A stretch of DNA of 64,000 nucleotides from Thermomucor indicae-seudaticae. Taxonomy: Eukaryota > Mucoromycota > Mucoromycetes > Mucorales > Lichtheimiaceae. Location of the stretch: NCBI GenBank assembly GCA_000787465.1, contig JSYX01000088.1:17114-81113 (forward strand), given 5' to 3'. Shown here in pieces: positions 35,518-47,977 of the stretch. Numbering within the stretch: the first letter of the stretch is position 1; each line of letters starts with the position of its first letter. Made by a program: the position numbers and the translations under genes. The notes beneath the pieces were generated by a model. That model saw only the letters and a program-made list of their open reading frames with translations, searched no databases and was not told the origin of the DNA.

Positions 35518-37317
35518 ATTATAGTAATAACAATAAAGAGCGGAATGAGTACATATGTGTAGGGAGGGTATGGGGTTCAAGAACGTTTAGAAGAATTAAA
35601 GAGTAGATGCCATCGTTCTAAACCTGCGTTTCATGGCATCCAATTTATGAAGATCCAAGGTTACTGTCCCCACCCCTTTTTTCCTTGCGTTCCCCTAGAG
35701 TCATTTATGGCCTGACCCGCTCCTTTGTCCATATATGATCTAACAATGCGGTGCTCCTAATGAAAAGGCCTTGGGTTGAGACATACTCCCCTGTACGAGA
35801 GTAGGAGAGAGAACCTTGTCTAATACAAAAGCAACCCGCAAGGTTACACAATTCTTTTTTCGGGTTCACAGCGCCTCGTCCATGCTTTGCTGCATGGCAC
35901 TTTGATATCAGGGGCGCTGCGAACCAAAAGAAGCACTCTATCATTACAAACTTTCTTTGTAAATGACGCTGTTTTCTCGGAGAAGCAGAAGACTTGTTGC
36001 TTCACCTACGTACTGCTCCGATAGGAGCACTCAGACACACACCCTCCCTCTCTCGCATTGTTTTCCCTTTTACGCAAGGGACCATATATACTGTTGACAG
36101 CGAGCATGTATCCCCCCTTTCTTTGTATCTCCTCACCCTTGAGTATCTCGCGTAAGCATATCGCGCGGAAAAGGGGGAGAAATCGACTTATTGTTCGTTC
36201 GAACAGCATACCCCATGGGCCCCGCATGCATGCGCGCATACCTGATCAATCTTTCCAATGGACTTGCAGCAGAAGGACGGAAGAGACCGAATAGCATGCT
36301 TGGAAAACTCCGCGATTGACAGAAAGTAGCACGTTATTGACATTTCTTTTCTGCCGATCATTCCAGAACTTCAGGAAAGAAAGAACTCAGAGGGTCCATA
36401 CTGTCGTCAATGAGAGGTATCCCTCCTTAATAGTGTAACTGTCAGTAGGCACACTGAACGGAGATCTTTTGAGAATATCAAAAGCAGAATCCTTTGGGCA
36501 ACTCTAATAGCAGTAAAAGCATTCTGATCAAACGATTCTGTCGTTAGAATATAGGGGGCAGTGACCCTCGTGGATGTATATCCTGGAATCCTTTGACAGC
36601 TGGCGTTAGCAGAAAAGAAAAACGTGTGGTGTTGTTTTATAAATAAAGCCATTCTCGACTGAAATGTAACTCTTGCTCCGAATTCTCTCTAAACTTAGAA
36701 GAACCATTAGAGATATGCATTGGTCACCAGAACTTGTCTCACATGGCCGTCCCCAAGGGGTGTCGTTCTTTATGATCATGCCACTTGAATGTTGATCTTT
36801 TATATTAATACCGGTGCCATAACAGATCTGCACGATGCGCGCGTGGCCTAAATATATCGGTTTTCCAGGAAAGTGCATTGTCCAACGTATGAAGTCGAAA
36901 TAAGCTTTCATGTAAAAAACTGATGCATGTTTGGAGAAGTACAGGTGGATGGCTATGGCAATATGGTATTGCCGAACGTCCATGGCTTTCGTTATCAGAA
37001 AAGGTTGCTGACGTAATGTCCTGTTCAAAACTCTGCTTTCTGGCACGGTCTGATGGCGCCGAAAAGTCTTCGATCGCAGCTGTAGTGGAGATGAAGTCGG
37101 AAGGGTTGACTTGCCACGTGTTGTCGTCACTACAACGATGGAAGAGGCAGAGCATCACAAATACATACTTTTTAAGCTATTGGCAATTTCAGAATATATA
37201 CCACGATCTTTCGTTGGTAATGAAAATAGCGGATAGCGTCGCTAGGTACACGAAATGTAAATAAAGCCGATCATCTCGAAGAAATTCAGTGCTGCAGGTC
37301 TCATAGGAAGCTTAAGA
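35518..37317. other. Gene-poor region
   Basis: 1.8 kb without a convincing gene. Open frames such as 36606-37130 (minus) overlap others on both strands and match no family. Several A/T-rich TATATA stretches occur but none sits before a credible start. Confidence 0.4.
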
Positions 37318-37876
37318 TTATTTTTGGAGCTTGCTGCACATGGCCATTGTTGTCTCGATATAAATCCCGTTCCTGCCTCCGTACGTAGAAGCTCCAATTA
37401 TGACGCATACAAGCTCACGGCTGCACTCCGAAACTTTAAAGACGTCGAACTCCCCAAATATATCGATATCTGTAAACCACAATTCTGATAGAAGAATCAG
37501 CCAGATATGCTCCAGACGCTTTTGATCCAGATAACAATTCGAGAAGGCAATGCTTGATAGTTGAAAACCTTGTACGCGTTCGACAAACTCTCTAGCATTT
37601 TCTTGATCGTAAGGTACGCAGTTTACCTACCTTAGCCCCTTCAGCGTCTTGTGTGCGGCTTAACCTATTGCTTGAAGCACTTCATCGACATGGAGTTTCT
37701 GCTTTAATCCGAATTTAGCCTCTTGGCCTTCATTGACGCTTTCCAACTCAGGCCTTCCGTCCTGAAGACTGAGCATCCTGAGTCGTGCTAGGTGTTCTGA
37801 GTGTTGCTAACAGTCTTTAATTTTGGTCAGTCTTGGGGTAAACAAGGTCAGTGAATTTGCGTCGTGAAGCAATTAC
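37318..37876 (-). pseudogene. 3' relic of an F-box/LRR-type gene
   Basis: Read on the minus strand from 37876 to the TAA at 37318, one frame gives a leucine-rich-repeat-like protein of about 185 codons interrupted only by a few stops (about 37830, 37664 and 37635). Segments such as LARLRMLSLQDG, KTLKGLR-stop-VNC and QLSSIAFSNCYLDQK align in spacing with the C-terminal LRRs of the two TPR-F-box-LRR genes at 52.8-57.5 kb (for example QLSRLSFCNAPLEQK in the intact copy). The last hundred codons, ending ASTYGGRNGIYIETTMAM, parallel the paralogues' terminal NGTYIK segment and are uninterrupted. No ATG starts it. A decayed or truncated paralogue is the simplest reading. Confidence 0.6.
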
Positions 37877-38167
37877 CGCTACCCCTCTCTTAACCAATAC
37901 CGGCAAGCAATAATGCATGTTGATCACCGTCTGAGTAGCCGAGCAGAGTTCAGTGATTCGCTCTATTGCTGCTATAACATGTTATGCTCTCTTCAGAGCT
38001 GGACCATGTCCATGGAGTACTTCATGAAGCGGCTTTTTTTTTGTTAGGCTGGAGTATCATGAAGCGGCTCTCGAGCGCTGCCTTTCAAGGACTTACGATA
38101 GCTGCAATCAAAAGAATGACTTGAAAAGCGACAGCTGACCACAAGAACTTTCAGAAGACCAAGATAT

Positions 38168-38558
38168 ATGAAGCAAAAGGCAAGGAGGGACTTGGACAAA
38201 TGGCAGGTTTTGGACTTGAGCATTACGAATGCATGGTCTAAAGACCAAAACAGAATCAACGGGAGACGCGCAATCACTAAACTTGAACCCAGCAAGTCGT
38301 ACGCGGCAGCTCTTAAAGAAATGGTTGAAGAAAGCGAAATCCACGAGAAACTCGTCGTCATTCGCAGAGTCTGGAATCTCACCAAGGAGGATCCCGGGAT
38401 GCAATGGAAAGCATTGTTGAACGGCAAAGCCTTGGATCTCGCGGAACTCTTGTGCGTTCATTTCAGAAAAGAGGCATGTATGCTTCGAGATTGATGATCA
38501 AAGCGAGCCTAAACCAAAATCGCCAAAGGCGGAAAAGCAGACGCCCCGTCATCGCTGA
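38168..38558 (+). pseudogene. Unidentified open frame with an apparent frameshift
   Basis: The frame from 38168 (MKQKARRDLDKWQVLDL) runs about 100 codons with coding-like composition and stops at about 38494. Shifting frame by one near 38468-38475 continues into a charged tail (FEIDDQSEPKPKSPKAEKQ) that ends at 38558. No family recognised. It could be a broken gene or chance; nothing else nearby completes it. Confidence 0.25.
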
Positions 38559-39382
38559 TCGCATCTGTAGATCATGAAGCCTCTCGTATCCAAATTAGCG
38601 GGAGATTCCCTGCCCTCAGTTACCAGCTCCCTCGCAGCGTCGTTCAATCAATGTGGCCATCTCGCTCGTCTCTTCTCTTGAACTTCGCCTCATATGCTCG
38701 GGGTAACGTGTTATTCGCGGCTCGCTCATTCCTCACAGGTGCATATCTGTAGAAGTCTGGAGGCGCTTCGTCACGGACCTTGATTTTCTTTCCCCGGTTG
38801 CGGAGCACATCGCAGCATATGTGCAACTTGCACGATGAGGATGTCCCGTAGTACGGCGCCGGTCCCCGTGCTTCGCGTTATCTTTTGATTACGTGCGCGA
38901 GTCTCGTTTCAAGAAGGATAGAGAATACTTTTACCGGAAAGTGTGGCTATATCTTACATGACGTTGATCGTCCGCTGCATCGGGTTCTCTGACTGCATCA
39001 TTCGGAATAGTGGAAGTTGGAAGAAACAGGGTCATCGGCTTGTACGCAGAGAACGCTTTCATCGGCAACGAGTGTGTTTCGGCTGAGGCGGGCTATGCTT
39101 TGATGAAGCAGGTCAACAGGGCGTATAAAAAGCCTTCACATTACGCCATTATTATTGGATCTGTTATGACGAAGATAGGGTCTTAGCTATCGGGACCCAC
39201 CCAGGACAAGACTTTACGAAACCTTTTTCTTCTCCTGGAGAAAGGTGATGTACAAGAGTGCGGCTGTGAGATCCTTCACAGAAAAGTTTGATGCATTTCT
39301 TGGGATACGATGCAACACGTTATAGCACATCTACGACAATATGCACACATAGCAGTCTAATAGGATGCTTTTTAATTTAGGT
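38559..39382. other. Intergenic region
   Basis: No credible gene. A 60-codon minus-strand frame at 38644-38826 is basic and lacks partners. Confidence 0.35.
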
Positions 39383-40186
39383 TTAAAGTGTACGGCAAGA
39401 GAGGTCGAACTCCAAAGGTGCCTCGGAGACTATCCGAAGGTTCTGAGCTAGGATAGTATCTTGATCCTGATATAATTTCACGCATCAATGGCCGGGATCC
39501 GTGTTTAGCATCAAAACAAAGCGCCTTTACCTGAGAGAAATGAAATTCGCCAACAAAGGGTTGATCTGCTAGTAAGTACTTGAACCATTCTCTGTCATCC
39601 CGCCACATTCTGTCAAAAGGCAAGTTGTCGTAGCTGAACCATTCTGGACGCATTTCTTCCGTTCTGTTCTTGCAAATTATTATCAAGTATTTGCGACTCA
39701 TCGCGGGTATTTCTTACTCTTTGGGGACACCTTTATAAGAAGTCGTCCGAAAGACATGTACTTCTAAAGCGATGGGATCATTTTCGAACGTGAAAAGATT
39801 TATACCGACTTTCTGCATGTTTTTCGCTGTAATCACGGCTTCCTCCTGCCATCAATATAAGCTACTGTATAACTATAACAAGGAAAATTTTCTACCTGTA
39901 ATTCACGGTGCGCTGCTTCTTCTACTGTCTCGCCTGGCTCGAGTTTACCTCCAAAGCCTGATTCGAAATGAGCTTACTCTGCCCATGACCGTGAACAAAG
40001 ATCGACTTCTACCGTTGTATTTGTCGGCGCCAAATCCTCGCTTTTTCATACCGAGAAGAACCTGAAACATGGGTCGAGTTCAGTCAACCACTGTCAATTG
40101 GACTCGGAATGAACTTGAACCTTTCTGTTCGGCTCATCGAGTACTAAAACCAGGGTCAGAGGCTTTTTGCCACGGACGACGATCAT
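39383..40186 (-). CDS. MTH1/NUDT1-type NUDIX hydrolase (oxidised purine nucleoside triphosphatase)
   Basis: Sanitises the nucleotide pool by hydrolysing 8-oxo-dGTP and related nucleotides. Six short exons (40186-40121, 40061-40013, 39957-39896, 39845-39718, 39663-39531, 39466-39383) join in frame to about 173 residues; human MTH1 is slightly shorter. The N-terminal strand TLVLVLDEP, KVLLGMKKRGFGADKYNGFG and the NUDIX box (GGKLEPGETVEEAAHRELQEEA) are all present with the metal-binding glutamates. The substrate-pocket region EEMRPEWFSYDNLPFDRMW and the end (FVGEFHFSQ then DQDTILAQNLR) follow the MTH1 pattern. Because the exons are so small the gene is nearly invisible to simple open-frame scans. 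It stands alone in a gene-poor stretch. Confidence 0.9.
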
Positions 40187-42213
40187 GTTTCAACAAGAGA
40201 TGCTGGATTTCAAAAAATGTTTGCGCTGCTGTAGATGGTTAACGTAAAGAAATGGTGAGGTTTTCGTTATTCTGTCACTGTATTATCTCTTACCGATCCT
40301 ATTAAGAAAGAGTTGTACCTTGGTTCGTCGTTGGAATCTTGTATTACACTTACAAAAGCACTCGTCAGGAGTACTATATCATATGCCTGTTCCATTAACA
40401 GAAGCCGCCACAGCACCTGAACCTGTTAAAAGCATTTTATCAGCCTCGCTATTGAATTCTAAGGATAATATACCTTTACCGGTGTGTGGGGTAATGCCTT
40501 TATTCAGCTTCGAACGAGTGGCTGAATTTGGAGAAAGGGTGCAATGTCTTGCCAGTGAGCAAGAAGCTAGCAACTCGGGGCCAAAAAGAGCACCGTGCAA
40601 GATGTCGCATGAATCGGGCTTCTTTTATATAACTCTCTTTTAGCGACATACTTATGAAACTCTTTTTTATCTCTATCAACACGTCACTCTTGGGTTACTG
40701 ATATGCACAAAAAGAAGAAAACGACAGGAACTGCTGAGCTGAAGAGGAGCGTAGGTTTTTGGACAGACCTATTTATACTGAATATTGTCCATACTTGGTG
40801 CGAACGTCCTCCAGTTAAAGGCCAAATGGAGTGCCAATAGCAGACTGGGTACGCCATCATGGCTTCCTTATTACTTTGGACAGCGTGTTTCCCCTGAAAT
40901 CGAAAATCGACAAGGGAGACCTGCTGATATGTCAGTATACTGCACCGTCAGTACTTGATACTCATGATATAACACATAGTTCAGAGCGTCACGCGGATCT
41001 TTTGTATCGGGATTGGTTGGCAGTTGGAGATCTCAGGGCCGAGGGTTATTCTCGACCAACCGGGGGCATTCGGAACTAGCCGAATCGCAGAAAAAAGTAG
41101 GCATGTGGTATGCCTTTACTCTACATAGAAACCCAAAGGAAAGTCCCGACAAGCTCCTGAAATAACGGTGATCGCCCCTTGAATGCTAAAAGGTGGAACC
41201 AATCAATGAAGAGATTTGCTGGGGGGACCTTATGGCATTGATATCATTTGCATAAGGAAGTTCCCCCCGATGCTACGCACAATCCCTCTCTCCGATTGCC
41301 ACGAGCCGCCTGTCATCCATTGTTTCCATTGCGGGAACTTGTAGCGTCATCGACAGCAGTAAAACGACGGCCTGGGCTCCCGTCGGACTGTCGATTGATG
41401 AAAGGACGATGAATTTGCTTCATGATATTTGGCTGTTCGCTCGCAGGATCTTTGTCCACAGTGCATGATGTGTTAGGCTTCATCATACGAGGCCCTTGTG
41501 ACCTGAAATTTGGTTGTATTGGAAACGGAAAAAGGAAGGGTCTTTTTTGTTTTTCTGATCTACATCCAACGAACAGTCCTGTCACTCACTTCACTGCTTA
41601 ATATTGGATGCACTGGACTGAACTAGAATTGATTACTTAAAGAATCCATCCCCCAAGGAAGTGGACGCCCTCCTGTATCCCTTATAGACCCCCCAATTGA
41701 CGTATGTATTCTTTCATCATTTCTAACTTGCAAAGGGCTTTGTCATTGGGATCCTTAAAGTGCATGTGCCTATAAGTTATGAATTTGATCAGTGTAAAGT
41801 TGCTGGGTTACCATTCATTTTCCGCACTGGAACCCGCTTCATGCTCCAATGGTAAATTTCCCAATTAGATACCCTCTTTCATGAGTCTGGTTCTCCTGAA
41901 TCAAGGAAAGGAAGAAAACCAATGGTGTCGTCCCGATACCGACCCCCCGCGCTGCCCCGCATTCCATTCATTCAACTGACACGGCACCCATGCACCCGGC
42001 CAAGATCACTCCGTCCCACACTATATATAAGCAGTCATTATTCAACAACTTATCGTTCTTCCGCCCATCCTCTGTACGCATCTGCATATCATACGCCTTA
42101 TTTCTTTTCCCACTCCCCTACAAGCAACGCGAGACCTTTTTTGCTTAGAAAAGGGACGAGCTTGCATTTCTTTCTCTATCCATTTGTATCAAATTGTATG
42201 ATCTATTCCCGCA
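40187..42213. other. Long intergenic region upstream of the MTH1-type and homeodomain genes
   Basis: About 2 kb between divergent genes. No protein family is recognised. A minus-strand open frame at 41313-41520, preceded by a reasonable TTTCAG acceptor, could be the last exon of a small gene, but no first exon could be fixed. A large regulatory region for the homeodomain gene is plausible. Confidence 0.4.
42021..42030 (+). promoter_or_regulatory. TATA box of the homeodomain gene
   Basis: CTATATATAA about 185 bases before the ATG at 42214, followed by a CT-rich leader. Confidence 0.5.
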
Positions 42214-43381
42214 ATGTCACTAAGCGACGATCATTGTCTGTCTATCAAAAATGCAACAACAACGACAACAGCAACCGTTCCATTGTGTTGTTTGCCTGAT
42301 ACGCCCACTTATCAGCATTCCAACGCACCATCGGACACGAAAGAATCTAATAAAGATGTATTGTTACACCCTCGTGACCATGATGAGAAGAAGCATCATC
42401 GTAAATCTTCGCACAAAGCCCAGTTCAAGGCTACGTTCTACAATCCATTTGAGACCAAACATCGTAGACGCACGTCGCCTAGTCAGACTAGCATCCTTGA
42501 AGCTGCCTTTGATGAGAATCCAAAACCAAGTGCAGCCAAGCGTCAGAGCCTTGCAGAAGAACTAAAGATGACACCGCGTGGTGTTCAGATATGGTTCCAG
42601 AATCGACGCGCAAAAGCAAAGCAGCTACTCCTGCAACAACAACAACAACAGCAGCAGCAGCAGTCTTCTTTTCCGAAAGACCGCCCATCAACGCGAAAAC
42701 GGCAACAATATCACATCGGTACCTTTGAAGCAGGCATAGTACCGAAGAATAATAACACCGCCGAGTGGGTATCCAGCGTGACCAGCGATGGGTCCTCTAT
42801 CAGCGACGACGACGCCTTTCATGTGACTACTAGGGTCCAGGCCCCGCGCCACGCGACGAGCCACGATTCATTATCACTGCCCATGACGCCACCAACGCCG
42901 AGTCCTCCTCCTCCTCCACCTCATTTTCAGCAGGACCCCTTCATCGACTGCTGCAATATGCAAGTCGTAGACAGCTCTTTGGAAGGAGGCATATATTATC
43001 CGCTTGAGAATTATGACTTGAGTTTCGTTGGCCAGGATATGGCTCCAGTCACAATCGACGCGTCTGCTACCAATTATTCTTATTACTATTACAACAACGA
43101 TAATGGTCCTTTGGTTGTGCACCAACAGAAACCTGTCATGATGCCTCAGACAAGACCCAAAGATCTTTGGTTGAACGACCACCAGCCAGAATACATTTAC
43201 ACACAGGTACACTTAATTTGCGCACTTATTAATATCAGATGAACTCAATATACTCTATTAGCCATGTAAAGAATTAGCTGAAGTGACAATGAACAAGACA
43301 CATTATGCTGATACGACCCAGAGCTCCGCTACAACTTTCCTTACGCCCGGCTTTTACATGGCAGATATGCCAGCTTGGTAA
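42214..43381 (+). CDS. Homeodomain transcription factor
   Basis: Two exons (42214-43206, 43262-43381) join in frame to about 370 residues. The homeodomain spans about residues 82-137: an arginine-rich arm (KHRRRTSPSQ), helix 1 around ILEAAFDENPKPS, helix 2 RQSLAEELKM, and recognition helix GVQIWFQNRRAKAKQ with the invariant W, F, N and R. It is a typical 60-residue type, not a TALE type. A Gln run encoded by CAA/CAG repeats (about 42632-42663) follows directly. The remainder is Ser/Pro/Tyr-rich (PTPSPPPPPP, YSYYYYNND), as in activation regions. Upstream ATGs exist at 41922 in another frame; 42214 is the first in frame. Target genes cannot be inferred. Confidence 0.92.
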
Positions 43382-43697
43382 ACTACAAGAACAAAAAAGA
43401 TTCTATGCCTCTCCTCCTTTCATTTTATTATTCGCATCCGTATGATTTCCTGTTCTATTACTGTATGTAATTGTCCAATGCCAGCTATGTTTCTTCTTAT
43501 GCATGCTTCCTTCTATTCTATATGTCTACCCATCCTTTCTTTCCATCAATCCGAATTGCGCGCCTATGCAGAGAACTCCATTTTGTACATTTTTCTTTTG
43601 TCGAACTCTCCCTTTGTGAATAAAGAACTGAAAAAGAAGAGACGCCCATTTCATGCTCTTTGACAACTCCGAACAACCTGCAACTTGACAAGTCATC

Positions 43698-46419
43698 ATG
43701 CAACAAGACGCATCAACAACACATGACAGTGGATCTCTGCGTGCCGCGCAATATGGTACGTGGAGAAGCTTGGATTAGCTAGATAGGATGGGCAATGACG
43801 CTTAATTTTATACCAATCATAGCCGCAATCGCGTCCATGTTGAATCTGAACAGCACTCATGATACCACCACGTCTTCTTCGGATAACACTGAAAGTACCG
43901 TGTGGAAAGTGTTAGTCTTTGACAAGTTTGGTCAGGACATTATCTCGTCCATTATGCGAGTCAATGACCTTCGCGAGAACGGCGTGACAGTCCACATGTA
44001 TGAGATCACTTATCCATTCCACGTGGCAGACTCTTCAGTGCTCACGCTGTTTGCTTACGTTAGGCTGCTTTCCCAGGACCGCTCCCCGCTCCCCGACGTT
44101 CCTGCTGTCTATTTCGTGGAGCCTACCTCCAGCAATATCAAAAAGATCTGCGAGGTGTGTTAATGTGTCCCTCCTAGCGCATCGAACGTTGTAACTGATT
44201 TGTTTGTACAGGACCTGAATCGAAATCTCTACGATTCTTATTATATCAACTTTTGCTCGACCATTCCGCGACCACTTTTAGAAGAATTTGCTGCGACAAC
44301 AATGGCCCAAGACACTTCGGATCTTGTCAGCCAAGTATGTATGGTACAAAGGTTGTTTCTTGGCGAGATGATGCGAGCTTTGTCGTAGGTTTACGATCAG
44401 TACCTCAATTTTATCTGCACCAACCCCGATGTCTTTTCTCTCAACCAACGAGATGTCTTTGTCAACCTGAATAATCCTACTGCACCCGACAGCTTGATAG
44501 ACGAAACCGTGGATGCCATAGTCAATTCTCTTTTCTCGGTCATTGTTACAATGGGTAAGCTGCGTATGGGTGCGAGTGAGAACGTTGCACTCATGACTGT
44601 TATTAGGGGTTATTCCCATCATTCGATGCCCGCGAGGTAATGCGGCTGAAATGGTGGCGACGAAGCTGGATAGCAAGTTGCGAGACCATGCTATGAATTC
44701 TAGGGCAAATCCATTCCCGGATAATAGCTACAGCTCGTCAGCGTTACAGCGACCAGGTAATATTTCCACCGTGTCTTTGGGTTCTAGTTCCGTTTCGTAA
44801 TTCTCGGGAAACAGTCTTGATTCTTCTTGACAGGAGTATGGATCTTACGCCCATGCTTAGTCATTCTTGGACGTATCAGGCTTTAATCCATGATGTTCTC
44901 GAGATGAAACTCAATCGCATCACAATTGAGGTAAGCTATCAGTGAATTTCAGACCTGATGCCAGGCGAATACTAAGTCATTCGTATCGCAAGGCTGACGA
45001 GCGTTATAGTCCTACAAAAAAGAGCTATGACATTGATCGGAAGGACTACTTTTGGAATAGAAATGCATCTAGCCCATTTCCACAAGTGGCAGGTAAACAA
45101 CATTATAAAGAGGGAACACATGCTGATGTCGGTTTAACACGGGTATTCTTCAGAGGATATTGATGTCGAGCTAAATAAGTACAAGAATGATGCTGCGGAA
45201 ATCACTCGCATAAGCGGAGTCAGCTCGCTCGAAGACATGAACCAACTGTAAGACACGACATTGTCTATTAGTAGACAGGTCAATTAATTATTTCAAGGTG
45301 ATAGAGATTTGTCGAGCAACACCAAGACGTTAAAATCTGCCATTTCCGCGTTGCCTGAACTCACTGCACGTAAAGCAACACTCGATCTGCACATGAATGT
45401 CGCAACGGCGCTACTGAACAAGATTAAAGACCGACAGCTGGACACATTCTTTCAAATAGAAGAGAACATTACACGACAGGTACTGAAGCGGAAAGGAGTA
45501 TGAGGGTAACACAGGCTGATGTCGATCTTTCATACGAAGAACAAGAACACTTTGCTGGAAACTATTCGCGATAATGAAAAGAAGGACCCAGAAGACAAGA
45601 TGCGGCTGTTTCTGATTTACTACCTCTCCACGATGGAGGAAATATCCAAAGAAGATATGGAAGCATATGAGAAAGCATTGGCAGATGCTGGCTGTGATCT
45701 AACCCCTCTTGAGTACATAAAACGGTACGTACAAAATCCTCGGTTATGGTATTGGGTGATTCTTACAGTTGTGCGATGTCGGCCAGAGTGCGGCAGCTTA
45801 TGCGCATGACATCAATGATTTCTTCTCCCGCGCCTACTCAGTCCTCTGGTTTCTCACAAAACGACCTGTTTCGTGGATTTAGTAGTATCGGAAATAGAGT
45901 AAGGCCCAGGTGCACCTATTGGTTCGTGTAATGCGATGCTGAGAGTTTATTCTAGTTAACAGATCGACTGAAAGAAGGAGGTTTGGGTGGAGGGTTCGAG
46001 AACCTTTTGTCAGGTGTCAAGAACCTCTTGCCCGCACGGAAGGAATTGGTGATTAGCAAGATCGTTGCTGATATCATGACCCCGCCGCAGAATGAGCCGT
46101 CCAAAGCAGACGACTATTTATATTTTGATCCTAAACTTAGCAGAAGCTCACGATCACCTCGTCAACATAAAGTGGCTTTCCAAGAGGCCATTGTCTTCGT
46201 TGTTGGAGGAGGGAACTATGTGGAGTATCAAAACCTTCAAGATATTGCGATGGTTAGTTTGTCTTTTAGTATTTATTATTCACTTTGATCTGATAAGTGT
46301 TTCTTCGTTATCAGCAATCGACTCCCAAGAAGAAAATCACGTACGGCGCAACGGAGATTCTATCACCCTCAGAATTTTTGCATCAACTGTCGACCCTTGG
46401 CAAAGTGTCCTCGACGTAG
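43698..46419 (+). CDS. SLY1: Sec1/Munc18-family protein SLY1 (ER-Golgi SNARE regulator)
   Basis: Binds the Golgi/ER syntaxin (Sed5-type) and promotes SNARE assembly in ER-Golgi transport. The first exon (43698-43755) joins in phase to 43823 onward. Many small exons follow to the TAG at 46417-46419, giving roughly 600 residues. Matches: [20 protein letters not shown] (domain 1), [48 protein letters not shown] (the SM-family signature), [59 protein letters not shown] and the C-terminal [18 protein letters not shown]. The GGFENL segment is characteristic of Sly1 rather than Sec1, Vps33 or Vps45. Confidence 0.94.
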
Positions 46420-47096
46420 ATCAGTCTGTTACTAATATTGTGCTACGCTATATTTAAGCTTTTACAATGAAATGATCAAGCAAACTATAATGTGTTTCAT
46501 TGTGAAGAGAAAATAACAAGATTCGCATTGGTCTCGCATGCGGAGTGCCTGCCGGACCTCGTCACGCGATCTCGGGTTAGTCGGCATTCATCCCGTGTCC
46601 AATGCCGTTAAGCCGCTAGCAGCGATTCACATGTTCCTTATACAAACACGACGATGGAAAAGAAGAGGACCCTATTTATCAGATCGTCGATCTGGGAATA
46701 TTTGAGTTGTGCTCTTTGACGAGAAAAAAGCCAACAAGACATTGGTGCATCCACCGCAGTCCGTTTTTTGTCGCGTATTCTAATAACTAGCTACCCTACT
46801 CTATAATGAAAACGTCGTCTGAGAGAAAGTTTGATAACAAGTATGGTCAGGGAGGCGGTTTGTTAAAGGGGGAGCTGGAAGGTAGCACAATGGGACCAAA
46901 GAAAAAATTTCAAAACGTGCCCTTCCTGTTGTGGCACATCAACAAAAACGCCCTTTCTCGTCCCAAAGTAGGACAGTTCTTCTTTTTCTTCTTTTTCTTC
47001 CCCTTTTTGTTGGTGGTGGTGGGTCTAGATACCCTCACTGAAAATTTTTCTTGTTGTATATATATATACCCTCAGGGTTGCCAGGTGCATCCTCAA
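46420..47096. other. Intergenic region
   Basis: Separates two genes on the same strand. An open frame from 46806 reads into the next gene, but its early part has no coding character. A TATATATATA tract at about 47058-47068 lies just 30 bases before the next ATG. Confidence 0.4.
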
Positions 47097-47910
47097 ATGT
47101 CCGATCGTAAAGGACCTGTTCACATCGTATCAAAAAGATGGAAAGCCTTTGTTTCAAAGTTAAGGCGGTTCAAAAATCATCATCATCAGCAGCAGCAGCA
47201 GAAAGAACAAGTATCGATGACAGTGATACAGCGACGACGTCATAGTAGCAGTGAGATATCAAACGATGCAAAGCCTTTGGGTAAGATTACTTTCCTGTTA
47301 CAAAAAAGTTATGTATCGGCTAATGATTGATGATACGCCAGAAAATCGTCATGTTTCTATGCCGGCTGGTCCGGTTTCATCTGCATTATCACCACCTCCT
47401 CGACCCAAGAGGCTTACGGTCCACGAACGATCTACGGAGTTGGAGGATAGTAAACCGTTCCGCAGTGGGACGCTGGGTTCGTCTGCTGAAGAATCACTCA
47501 AGGAACGCCGGCGGAGACGAAGTCCTCTCTTAATCCCTGACGACGAACAATTGACCTTGTCCCTCCTCTCAGAAGGCGACAGTCAAAAAAGAACAGTCAA
47601 GATGACACCAATCGCTGATCCAAGTGACCTCGATAACTATTTTGATTCACACCCGGCTGAAGAATTTCTCGCGGGTCTGGATCGGGATAAGGCTCAGTAC
47701 GATGCGGTCGTGGCACGCACCATGCAACAATACCGAAGACCAGAATCCAGTACCCGTCACTTGTTACCCGCCACACCTCCCCCTTCATCACGAAAAAAAC
47801 CACCTCCTGAGCAGTCGCTGGATACGACATCACCTTCGCTTGTTTATTATAATTATTACCCTTCATCACCAAATTCTGTACGTACTGTCGTCGCGGCAGA
47901 TTTGCAATAA
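47097..47910 (+). CDS. Basic low-complexity hypothetical protein
   Basis: Two exons (47097-47280, 47342-47910) join in phase to about 250 residues. The N-terminus is basic (MSDRKGPVHIVSKRWKAFV, KLRRFKNHHH then Gln run). The middle is Ser/Pro/Arg-rich (SPPPRPKRL, KERRRRRSPL). A more ordered patch, DPSDLDNYFDSHPAEEFLA, sits around residue 160. It ends in a Tyr/Ser/Pro tail. No family recognised. The ATG could lie further upstream in the open frame from 46806. It converges on the mitochondrial ribosomal gene with 67 bases between stops. Confidence 0.5.
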
Positions 47911-47977
47911 CATTTTTTCGTTCTTTTTTTCCCCTTTTTCATAGCTATTCTAGAAATAAAAGAAAACAATTTTTCTT

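Noticed and set aside
40379..40600. Minus-strand open frame near the MTH1-type gene
   Set aside because: An overlapping plus-strand frame is equally long and neither resembles a known protein.
47597..47872. Antisense frame over the basic hypothetical protein
   Set aside because: The plus-strand frame is continuous with a phased upstream exon.
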